A stretch of DNA of 61,689 nucleotides from Acidobacteriota bacterium (GTDB taxonomy: Bacteria; Acidobacteriota; Terriglobia; UBA7540), in the NCBI GenBank assembly GCA_021817045.1, contig JAKAWG010000021.1:1-61689 (forward strand). Direction: 5' to 3'. Below are positions 43,831 to 54,684 of the stretch, one piece after another. The position numbers and the translations under genes are program-made. The notes below the pieces were generated by a model. It had not been told where the DNA came from, searched no databases, and saw only the letters and a program-made list of their open reading frames with translations. Each line of letters opens with the position of its first letter. The stretch's first letter is position 1.

Positions 43831-45408
43831 TTGACCGATGCGAGTCAGACATTCCGGGAGCGTGAATTGCTCCTTACGGGAGCCAACGGCTTTCTCGGCA
43901 AAGTCATTCTCGGGCTGCTGCTCGACCGCTTCCCGGACCTTAAACATCTCCACATTTTGCTTCGACCGCGCGGCGAACTTTCCCCCGCTCAGCGCTTTGC
44001 CGAAGAAGTGCTGGCGTCGCCGGCCCTGGCCGGTATTGCCCGCGACAAGGGCGAGGAATGGCTTGCGGCTCACATTTCGATTCTAGCCGGAGACATCGGA
44101 GCGCCGCACTGCGGACTCACGCAATCGGATTTGAGGCGCCTCGCCGGACGCGTAGGCTTGGTGCTGAACTGCGCGGGGCGGGTGGATTTCTTCCCTCCTC
44201 TGGATGACTCTTTCCGCTCGAACGTGGACGGCGTCGAAAACGTTGTCGAGCTGGCGCAGAATCTTCGCGTGCCGCTGCTGCACGTCTCCACCGCCTTCGT
44301 CTGCGGTGAAACCGACGGTCTGGTGGAGGAAACCGAGCCGGTCGTCGGCTTTTATCCGCACCGCCGAGGACCGGGAGACGACCGGTTCAATCACGCTGAA
44401 GAAATCCGCCGCGCGCGCGAAATCATCCGCCAGATCTACGAATCCGAAAGCGCTAACGGCGACGCGGAAGCGGGCTGGCGGTCGCGTGAACTCGCGCAGC
44501 GGCTTGCGGCGCTCGGCCGTCAGCGTGCCGCAAGCTGGGGATGGGTTAACACCTACACCTATTCCAAGAGTCTCGGCGAGCAAATCATCGCGTCCACGCC
44601 GGGGCTGCGCTATGCCATCGTTCGTCCGGCGATTGTGGAGAGCGCGTGGCAATTTCCCTTCCCTGGCTGGATCGAGGGAGGACGGACGGCGGCGCCGCTC
44701 GTGCTGATGGCGCTCGGCGGGCTGAAGGATTGGCCCGTGCGGGAAGATGCGCCGCTTGAAGTGGTCCCGGTCGATATGGTGGCGGGAGCCATACTGGCCG
44801 CGGCGGCGCTGCTGGCTGAAGGCCGCCACAGAAGCGTCTATCAGCTTGGCTCCGCGGACGTGAACCCGTGCGAGCTTGGCACCATCGTCTCCCTGCTCGA
44901 CCGCGAAGCGCGAAAGAGGACCTCGCGTAACGGCAACGGCGCTCGCAGCCAGGCGCTTGTGCGGTGGCTGGCCGGGTCACGGCCGAATGCGCGAGTCCGA
45001 TTCGTCTCGGCCGAAGACGCGCGTGCCCGGAGACTTCGCTTGCAGGAAAGGATCAACCGCGCCGCACGCTGGATCGAGGCCGCGCAAGGCGCGCTTCAAG
45101 CGGCCGGCTTGCCGGGCGAGAAATGGCTGGCCGGGTGGAAAGCCGGGTTGCGGAAGCTCGATCTTCAGGCGAAGTTCCGCGAGCAGACCATCGAACAATA
45201 CCTGCCTTTTGTACTTCAGAACCGCTACGTCTTTGAGTCGGAAAACATCCGCGCCGCTTGCGCCGCGCTTTCAGACGAAGACTGCGTCCGGCCGCTTTGG
45301 CGTCCGGAACAAATCGACTGGGAGAGTTATTGGATTCGCCACCAGATCGCGGGCATCGAAAAATGGGTTCAGCCGGAAGCAGTCCGCGACTGGACGTTCA
45401 CCTTGTGA
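43831..45408 (+). CDS. NAD(P)-dependent fatty acyl-CoA reductase-like SDR protein
   Basis: About 525 residues. The N-terminal extended SDR domain has ELLLTGANGFLGKVILGLLLDRF, LNCAGRVDFFPPLDDSFRSNVDGV, HVSTAFVCGE and the YxxxK catalytic pair in YTYSKSLGEQII, as in fatty acyl-CoA/ACP reductases and thioester reductases. The C-terminal region (KFREQTIEQYLPFVLQNRYVFESENIRAAC) matches a sterile-type fatty acyl reductase tail. TTG 43831 is proposed because AGGAG lies 10 bases upstream; GTG 43777 is an alternative. The product would be a fatty aldehyde or alcohol. The FAAL fusion 3.4 kb away could be a partner. Confidence 0.72.
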   Translation: MTDASQTFRERELLLTGANGFLGKVILGLLLDRFPDLKHLHILLRPRGELSPAQRFAEEVLASPALAGIARDKGEEWLAAHISILAGDIGAPHCGLTQSDLRRLAGRVGLVLNCAGRVDFFPPLDDSFRSNVDGVENVVELAQNLRVPLLHVSTAFVCGETDGLVEETEPVVGFYPHRRGPGDDRFNHAEEIRRAREIIRQIYESESANGDAEAGWRSRELAQRLAALGRQRAASWGWVNTYTYSKSLGEQIIASTPGLRYAIVRPAIVESAWQFPFPGWIEGGRTAAPLVLMALGGLKDWPVREDAPLEVVPVDMVAGAILAAAALLAEGRHRSVYQLGSADVNPCELGTIVSLLDREARKRTSRNGNGARSQALVRWLAGSRPNARVRFVSAEDARARRLRLQERINRAARWIEAAQGALQAAGLPGEKWLAGWKAGLRKLDLQAKFREQTIEQYLPFVLQNRYVFESENIRAACAALSDEDCVRPLWRPEQIDWESYWIRHQIAGIEKWVQPEAVRDWTFTL

Positions 45409-46109
45409 AGGGCAAGCCTGGCACCTTGAGTTGAAAACCGTATGATAGGCTATCGTACTGGCTTCCAGAAGGTCGTTTCTTTCAGGGTTAGATTCTGCTC
45501 GTCATAGCCTGCTTTCAATAACTTGCTGGCTTTACCGCTCTCGGCCTAGCCTTTATAAGTTATTCAGTATAAAATATAAATCATTTCTAACAGAAACTCT
45601 CAGCTTTGTTCTGCCTAAGCAAATTCTAATGTTCTTTGTTTTCTGTAATTTGCTTGGCTTCCAGGCCCAATAAACAATCCATTATTTCGCGCAAAGCCAC
45701 TAGCCTAGGATTATTTTCATGGCCGTAAAATCGAGCCATGGCTGGCCGGTTTGAAAGGTGTTGGTTAACGAAATCGCTCTTGGGCAGGTGGGGTTCGTAA
45801 GGAGCATGGCAGACCCCCAGGGCGATAATTTGGCGAGGGGTGCGCTCAGCCAATAATACAGGGATAGCCTAGGCATGTCAAGCTCCGGTCGTGTCCTAAT
45901 TCCAGGTATAGCGGCGAGCTTCAGCTCGGCAGATGCCGGCCTGAAGGCCGGCGCTACCGTCAAATTAGGTCACGACCCAAGCTGGTACCCACAGTCAACC
46001 GTTCTTCGGTTGATAGTGGCTACCCTCTCCGCTGACACGTTCCCGCTACGCCGGACGCGTCGGCACACGTAGCGCGCCTTTGATGGGACGCCTAGCAAGA
46101 TTTATGGTG
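45409..46109. other. Long AT-rich intergenic stretch with a hairpin element
   Basis: Bases around 45520-45720 are much richer in A and T than the rest, which suggests foreign or decayed DNA. A 75-codon minus-strand frame (45626-45853) shows no recognisable features. A terminal-inverted-repeat hairpin element lies at 45887-45977. Confidence 0.4.
45887..45977. repeat. Paired-hairpin element 3 with 15-bp terminal inverted repeats
   Basis: The ends 45887-45901 and 45963-45977 are inverted copies with one mismatch. Inside are hairpins CGAGCT-tc-AGCTCG and GCCGGCC-tgaa-GGCCGGC followed by GCTAC, as in the elements at 31477 and 38679. The terminal repeats make it look like a non-autonomous mobile unit. 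Confidence 0.6.
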
Positions 46110-46382
46110 CTACACCAGGCCAGCAAGGAGCCACACGAATGTGCCAGCGCAAGCGGCCGAGAGCAGAGCCATGATGACCATCCAAGCGTCACCAAAAAGC
46201 GCGCGGAACGTCAACTGCTCCGGGCACGGTGGGTAGCATGCATCCACCGGACGATACGAGAAATCGCCAGGCGCAAGCCGTCTCCCGCAGTAGCGGCATG
46301 AACCACGAACCCCAGCCTCTTCGCCAGCCTCGTCCCACTCTGGGCAGCAAGGTACATCCCTTCCCGTTAGTTCTTTTTGCAC
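46110..46382 (-). CDS. Small zinc-ribbon-like membrane protein
   Basis: A 90-residue frame with cysteine pairs (CCPEW, CRYCGRRLAPGD, CYPPC) resembling a zinc ribbon, followed by one C-terminal membrane helix (AWMVIMALLSAACAGTFVWLLAGLV). The ordered arrangement argues for a real gene, although no family is recognised. It lies between the SDR and glycosyltransferase genes without close partners. Confidence 0.45.
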   Translation of the reverse strand: MQKELTGRDVPCCPEWDEAGEEAGVRGSCRYCGRRLAPGDFSYRPVDACYPPCPEQLTFRALFGDAWMVIMALLSAACAGTFVWLLAGLV

Positions 46383-46637
46383 GAGCCCCCCTTGGCGTGC
46401 TTCTTATTTCCCGGTGCGTATCAAAGACCTGCTCCCAAACGGCCTCCCGTGATCCCGCAGCGGGGGTGAAGGGCCTATGGCCATTCCCAATAAAAAATCG
46501 CAGAGCTCGATGAACCGCATCGCGACCCTCGTTACTCACTTCGCATTGTAGGCGAGCAGTCATTCGGCCTAGCGCTGCAGATTCTCCGTTCCCAATGAAA
46601 GCTCGCAACGAGAAAAACGCTTTTCAGGACTACGCAG

Positions 46638-47665
46638 TTACAGCGACCGCCGTCTCTTGACTGCGGCTTCCGTCAGACGAGGAGCAACGCGCAGCGCCCA
46701 GACGGCCAGCGACAGTTTTCGTGCGTGGGGCCGCGCCGGACCTCCGGATTGCATCTGCTCCCAATTCGCCGACTGGTAGGCAGACCAGACGTCCACCCGG
46801 GGGTCGAACCGCTTGTAAAACGAGCACACCCCGCCGAGCCGACGACGCGCCTCCTCTACTCGGCCAGCGGCCAACTCCCGCCTGCCCTCTACTAGGTCAG
46901 TCAAGGCCTGGATTGCGGCCCTTCTCCTCCGAATCGCCTCACGGGCCTGCGGAGACAGTTCGAAGGTGCTCTCCGCCCGATCAAAAACCTTCCCAAGGCA
47001 GGCGAGCATTGCACTTCCCTTCGCCGTGAGAGACTCCGGGTGCTTGCGTCGGAGAGCAAGGCAGGCTGGGTTAAGTCCTAGTTTTGCCCCATTCCCGGCA
47101 AGGCGAATCCAGAGGTCGAGGTCCTCGGCTACCCACAGGCTCTCTGCAAAGAGACCTGAGCTGCGGAGCGCTTCAAGTCTCACGACTGCTGCCGAGGGAA
47201 AGATGACAACTTCGGGGTCATAGCCAGCAAGCAGGTTTTCGACCGTTAGCGGCTTGCGCGGCACATACTCCTTCAATAGCTTTCGCCTTCCGTCCGGGCC
47301 GTCTTCAAACGTTCGCATCCCGTCTTGGACCAAAGCCAGTCGCGGATCGCCACCGAGAATCGCGAGTTGTGACTCCAGATACCCCGGCAACCACAGATCA
47401 TCTCCATCCAGAAAAGCTACGAATTCGCCGCGCGCGAAATTCCGGCGTTGCGGTCTGCAGCCACGCCCCGATTTTCCTGTTTGATATATGTGATCCGGTC
47501 GCCGTAATTCGCCAGCACGACTTCGAGGGAAGCCGTATGGGGCGAACCACCGTTTACCACAAAGATCTCATAACCCTCGATAGCTTGCGCGAACACCGAC
47601 TCTAGCGCCTCGCGCACGTGCTCCGGCCGGTTAAACGCCGTTACGATAAGGCTAACTCTCGGCAT
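46638..47665 (-). pseudogene. Glycosyltransferase family 2, frameshifted
   Basis: Frame one (from ATG 47665) encodes PRVSLIVTAFNRPEHVREAL and NRGVAADRNAGISRA, then a stop. A second frame continues at once with RGEFVAFLDGDDLWLPGYLE and the rest of a GT-A transferase (LFAESLWVAEDLDLWIRLA). The DxD motif (DGDD) and the N-terminus thus lie in different frames. The join is at a run of CG dinucleotides near 47428-47436; adding one CG would restore ISRARGEFVAFLDGD. It is either a recent pseudogene, a slippage-prone locus or a sequencing error. Confidence 0.75.
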
Positions 47666-47731
47666 GTGCTCCCCTCCAATCACTGCCGCACTATTAGACT
47701 TCCCGCTGCGCCGGACGCCAGCCCTACCTAG

Positions 47732-48000
47732 CTACTTGAGTCCAAGCAGGGCAAGTCTCCAGCTTTTATCATTGGATCGTGGTGACGGGCTAAGGTCAAT
47801 CTTCCGTTTGTCCCAAGCGGCATGACAAACGTCGCAGTGCGACGACAAGCCGGCGACTATCGCTTCGTGATGTCTGCGACCAAGAGGGGCGTGAAAGCTC
47901 AATGAGGCGCGGAGACATCAGATTCCGGGAGTCCGCAGACATGGCAGACCGCGCCATATCTGCGCCACCCTGCGGTCAGCAAGGCACTGATCAAGGCTAC
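47732..48000 (-). pseudogene. Possible relic with CxxC and CxxCH motifs
   Basis: On the minus strand, AVCHVCGLPESDVSAPH appears in one frame. After a frame change come FHAPLGRRHHEAIVAGLSSHCDVCHAAWDKRK and a stop at 47734-47732. CDVCH fits the CxxCH heme-c motif and the His/Cys pairs also suit zinc binding. No start or intact frame exists, so this is at best a decayed gene. The remaining spacer (47666-48057) shows nothing else. Confidence 0.25.
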
Positions 48001-48057
48001 CCGCTCCGGTAACATCTCAGTTTGAGTTTCGGGGCTCTGCCGTTTGCGGATGTTGCG

Positions 48058-48615
48058 TTAGTCGGCAATTGAACGAATAACCCTCGCCGGATTTCCTCCG
48101 ACAAGGCTATTGGGGGGAACGTCCTTGGTGACTACCGATCCCGCCGCGACGACCGAATTCTCGCCCACGGTTACGCCCCCCACGATGGTCGCGCCGGCTG
48201 CGATCCAGACGTTTCTTTCAATGACGATGGGCTTTGCGACTACGAAGGCACGCCGCTGAGAAGGTTCGATGGGATGGCCAGTCGTGATGATGCTCACGTT
48301 CGGCCCGATCATCACATCATCGGCAATGTCGAGCCCGCCAAGGTCATAAAAGGTGCAGTTCTGATTGACAAAAACATTGCGCCCGACACTGATATCGACC
48401 CCGCCGGCTGTATAGAATGGCGGGATCAATAAAAAGCTGTCGTCCACCTTCTTGCCGATGAGATCGCTAAACAAGGCCCGGACTTCGTCGGCATCGTTGA
48501 ACGTCAAACGGTTGAGATTAGCGGTGATCGCCATAGCTCGTTTGACGTTTGCCAACATGGCCGCTGATTCCGGTGTTCTCCTGGGAATTACCTTGGTGCG
48601 ATTGCCATTCGACAT
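48058..48615 (-). CDS. Hexapeptide-repeat acyltransferase (maltose/galactoside O-acetyltransferase-like)
   Basis: A 185-residue left-handed beta-helix enzyme: FYTAGGVDISVGRNVFVNQNCTFYDLGG, IGPNVSIITTGHPIEPSQRR with the catalytic His, and VWIAAGATIVGGVTVGENSVVAAGSVVTKDVPPNSLVGGNPARVIR. It acetylates a sugar or other acceptor with acetyl-CoA. It sits near the glycosyltransferase remnant, so it may once have served surface-polysaccharide synthesis. Confidence 0.85.
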   Translation of the reverse strand: MSNGNRTKVIPRRTPESAAMLANVKRAMAITANLNRLTFNDADEVRALFSDLIGKKVDDSFLLIPPFYTAGGVDISVGRNVFVNQNCTFYDLGGLDIADDVMIGPNVSIITTGHPIEPSQRRAFVVAKPIVIERNVWIAAGATIVGGVTVGENSVVAAGSVVTKDVPPNSLVGGNPARVIRSIAD

Positions 48616-48807
48616 TCGTTATTTTCCTCCGGTGTTAGGTGCATTGAAGCGGGTAGCCACGCCGCCGCCTTTGCGCCTTTTGCAGATCACAAACGGCGAA
48701 CCCACGGCATTGAAGACGATGCCGTGGCTACCGGACTCCCCACAAGAACACATGCGAGCAAATGTCTATCCTGCCTTATTTCCGTGCGTATATAATTGTT
48801 TTTTCTC

Positions 48808-51660
<2,853 letters not shown>

Positions 51661-51848
51661 ATAGCTGCGCATCAGTGGCCGGCGGCGTATCAGGGCACGG
51701 CTTCAGTCGTTCCCTGATACACTGCGTGCTGCAACTTTTGTCGCTCGATATAGACGCGTAGACATAAGTCCCAACTGCCCCTTATTCCCCTCCTTGCCAA
51801 GGGGGCAGCCGTGAAGCAGCGGGGCGGTTAGAATCGGTGATTGCGGCG

Positions 51849-52442
51849 ATGCTCATTCGAATCCTCATCGCTTTCGCGTGCGGCTCCGTTCCGTTTGCGG
51901 TGCTGGCCATGGCCGGCTCCGGCGTGGACATCCGCAAGGTAGGCTCGGGAAATCCCGGCTTCAACAACGTTCTTCGGGTCAGCGCGCCGCGCGCGGTAGT
52001 GGCGCTGATTGGAGATATGGGAAAAGGCGTGGCGGCACTGCTGCTTGTACGCCACGGAGCCGATCTTGTCTGGCAAGGATGGCTCTTTGGCTTCGCTGCT
52101 ATCCTTGGCCATTGCTATTCGCCTTTTCTGAAGTTCAAAGGCGGCAAAGGCATCGCCACGTCGGCAGGAGTGATGCTCGTGCTCTACCCTCTGTACGCAG
52201 TTATCGCTCTTGCCTATTTTGCGATGGCCCGGGTGGCGGGAAGCAGGATCATGATGTGGAAGGAAGCAGGCGCGATTGCGTCGCTGTCCGCGTGGGTCGT
52301 CTTTGTGCTTCTCATGCTTTTGTTCCGGAAACCGGTAGACGTGCTTTGCGCCACTGGCGTGGCCGCGTTCCTGTTCTGGCGACACAGGAAGAATCTGCAA
52401 CACATCGCCGAGCGCCGCGAAGAAGCGGCGGTGCAGCAATAG
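51849..52442 (+). CDS. plsY: Acyl-phosphate:glycerol-3-phosphate acyltransferase
   Basis: A 197-residue membrane protein with the three PlsY loops: GSGNPGFNNVLR (usual form GSGNPGATNVLR), GDMGKG, and KFKGGKGIATSAGVM. It makes lysophosphatidic acid from acyl-phosphate, the first step of phospholipid synthesis. The ATG at 51849 gives the expected first helix (LIRILIAFACGSVPF). The variation in the first loop is unusual. A damaged copy of the C-terminal half lies at 56474-56668. It follows the FAAL fusion by about 190 bp. Confidence 0.88.
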   Translation: MLIRILIAFACGSVPFAVLAMAGSGVDIRKVGSGNPGFNNVLRVSAPRAVVALIGDMGKGVAALLLVRHGADLVWQGWLFGFAAILGHCYSPFLKFKGGKGIATSAGVMLVLYPLYAVIALAYFAMARVAGSRIMMWKEAGAIASLSAWVVFVLLMLLFRKPVDVLCATGVAAFLFWRHRKNLQHIAERREEAAVQQ

Positions 52443-52452
52443 GTGTGAGCGA

Positions 52453-53352
52453 TTAGCTTTCGATGGCCATCGTCTGCTCGTGGGCGTGGTAGGAACTGCG
52501 GACGAGCGGCCCCGATTCGACGTGGCGGATTCCCAGCCGCTCCCCTTCCCGCTTAAGACTGAGGAACTCATCCGGCGAATAAAAGCGCGCTACCGGCAAC
52601 TGCCGTTTCGATGGCCTCAGATACTGGCCGATGGTGACAATGTCCACCCCCGCCGCGCTTAAATCGGCAAACACGGCGGCGACTTCACTGTAAGTCTCAC
52701 CCAGCCCTACCATCAGGCCGGATTTCGTCGGGATCTCGGGGGCAATTTCCCGCGAGCGCGCAAGGAGCCGCAGGGAGCGATCATAGCGCGAGCCGCGCCG
52801 GGCGGCGGGATAAAGGCGAGGCACAGTCTCGGTGTTGTGATTCAGCACGTCGGGCCGGGCTTCAAGGACGGTAGCAAGCGCGTCATCTGAGCCGCGGAAG
52901 TCGGGGATCAAAACTTCAACCTTTACTTGAGGTATGGCCCGACGCAGGGCACGGATCGTCAGGGCGAACAAAGCCCCCCCTCCGTCGCCCAAGTCGTCCC
53001 GGTCAACCGAAGTCACAACCACGTATCTCAGCCCCATGGCGCCTGCGGCCTGAGCCACGCGCTCCGGCTCATCCCAGTCCACCACGCCAGCCGGCCGCCC
53101 TTTAGGGACGGCGCAAAAGGCGCAGCGGCGCGTACACTGGTCCCCGAGGATCATGAACGTCGCTGTGCGGTGTCCCCAGCACTCCCCGACGTTCGGGCAG
53201 CGCGCGCTCTCGCAAACAGTGTGCAGCCCAAGGCTGCGCATCAGCCCGCGCAGCTCGTTATAGTTTTCTCCGCCGGGCAGCCGCACCTTCAGCCATTCCG
53301 GCTTAGGAACGCGGGGAGCGCTCGGAGCAATCTGGACCAAGTCAATTCCCAT
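52453..53352 (-). CDS. lipA: Lipoyl synthase
   Basis: A 299-residue radical-SAM enzyme inserting two sulfurs into octanoylated lipoyl domains. It has the auxiliary cluster motif CESARCPNVGEC, the radical-SAM motif CTRRCAFC, VVVTSVDRDDLGDGG and TIGQYLRPSKRQLPVARF, and the C-terminal GPLVRSSYHA serine. The ATG at 53352 is preferred over one six codons upstream. It converges with plsY, with 10 bp between the stops. Confidence 0.95.
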   Translation of the reverse strand: MGIDLVQIAPSAPRVPKPEWLKVRLPGGENYNELRGLMRSLGLHTVCESARCPNVGECWGHRTATFMILGDQCTRRCAFCAVPKGRPAGVVDWDEPERVAQAAGAMGLRYVVVTSVDRDDLGDGGGALFALTIRALRRAIPQVKVEVLIPDFRGSDDALATVLEARPDVLNHNTETVPRLYPAARRGSRYDRSLRLLARSREIAPEIPTKSGLMVGLGETYSEVAAVFADLSAAGVDIVTIGQYLRPSKRQLPVARFYSPDEFLSLKREGERLGIRHVESGPLVRSSYHAHEQTMAIES

Positions 53353-53449
53353 TAGAAGCCATTTTAGCACCTACTTTAGCGATGGGGATTCGCGGCATTG
53401 CGCACGTAGGATTCCCGCACCTGGCAGTTCACAGCACCACAAAAGGACA

Positions 53450-54514
53450 TTAGGACTTGGGGGACAGGACTCTGCTTCGCACTTCTGGGGCAGGTGCGAA
53501 GGTTTCACGAAGGCCCTGGGTTAAGAGCAGTTCCATAGGATACGTATCCGGCACGATGAGGAGTTCGGCCGAGGGCACCTTTTCCAGCAGCGCATGCGCA
53601 CCACAGGCGCCGACGACGAAAAATGCAGTAGACAAGGCATCGGCAGTGGTCGCGTCCTTGCACAGCACCGTTACGCTAGCCGTACCCGTCGCGGGATATC
53701 CGCTGCGAGGATCGATGATATGGGAGAAACGCGCGCCAGCGATCTCAACGTAGCGCTCGTAGCTTCCCGAGGTCGCGAGGGCTGTGCCGCCAGGTAAGGC
53801 GATTTTACCGATGATTCGGGAGCGGTCAAACGGATTCCGCACGCCGATTTGCCATTCCGTTCCCCATTCCGGCCGCCCCGAGGCGCGCACGTTTCCGCTA
53901 AAGTCGATGAGGAAATTCCGAATGCCGACGCTCAAGCAATAGTCGTAGGCAAGATCGACAGCGTAGCCCTTGGCGATTCCACCTACGTCTTCTTCCATGC
54001 CCTTCACAGGGAGAAAGGCCGTACCATCTTGGATTGTCAACCGACGATAGTCGACGAGCTTCAACACTTCGCGAACAGCCTGCTCGGAAGGGCGAACCGG
54101 CGGTACCTGCGCCCCATTGAATCCCCACAGTCTCATCAGCGGACCCGCGGTGCTGTCAAAAGCGCCAGCGCTCAAGCCCCCAAAATGTCGCGCGAGACTG
54201 AGGACCGTGTCAGTGTCTTCGGAAACCGAGATCGGTTCCACACCCCCCATTCTGGAAAGCAGGCTGATTTCGCTGTCAGCCCGGTACGCGCTCATTTTGC
54301 TTTCCAGACGGTCGAAGATCTTTCGGATGTGCTCTGTGACGGCCGCAAGGCGTTCAGCATAGTCGGTCCGGACCGTGACCGTAGCCACTGTTCCCATGGA
54401 CCGAAAAGCTCGGCGGGGGAGTTCAGAGGCGTGAAACAAACGTCCAAGGAAGCTGGCCCCTCCCTGTGTGTTGGTCCTATGCGGCACGGTGCGAATCACT
54501 TGCTCGGAACTCAT
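53450..54514 (-). CDS. apbE: ApbE-type FAD:protein FMN transferase
   Basis: A 354-residue enzyme that attaches FMN from FAD to a Thr or Ser in target proteins outside the cytoplasm. It has FRSMGTVATVTV, GAFDSTAGPLMRLWGF, DVGGIAKGYAVDLAYD, HIIDPRSGYPAT and the metal-binding C-terminal segment KDATTADALSTAFFVVG. No clear signal peptide is seen at the proposed start, so a later start or a non-standard export route is possible. Its likely substrate is the neighbouring upstream DoxX/TIM protein with a TGAT motif. A spacer of 170 bp separates the two genes on the same strand. Confidence 0.88.
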   Translation of the reverse strand: MSSEQVIRTVPHRTNTQGGASFLGRLFHASELPRRAFRSMGTVATVTVRTDYAERLAAVTEHIRKIFDRLESKMSAYRADSEISLLSRMGGVEPISVSEDTDTVLSLARHFGGLSAGAFDSTAGPLMRLWGFNGAQVPPVRPSEQAVREVLKLVDYRRLTIQDGTAFLPVKGMEEDVGGIAKGYAVDLAYDYCLSVGIRNFLIDFSGNVRASGRPEWGTEWQIGVRNPFDRSRIIGKIALPGGTALATSGSYERYVEIAGARFSHIIDPRSGYPATGTASVTVLCKDATTADALSTAFFVVGACGAHALLEKVPSAELLIVPDTYPMELLLTQGLRETFAPAPEVRSRVLSPKS

Positions 54515-54684
54515 GGCATTTCCCGCTGCTTGCCGGTGGCTTAAAGCGCCAAGCGGCTTCTCCGTGGCGCCCTTAATGCGTTCACAGCGTCGGACTTATG
54601 GCAATGTCAGACGGCCGCTAATTTTCGCTTGCCTTATGCCCGGATCGTGCGCTCTGGCATCCTTCTCAGGCGATGGCCCTGCGC

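Noticed and set aside
45626..45853. 75-codon minus-strand frame in the AT-rich spacer
   Set aside because: No domain, signal or ribosome-binding site; could be a relic, but evidence is too thin.
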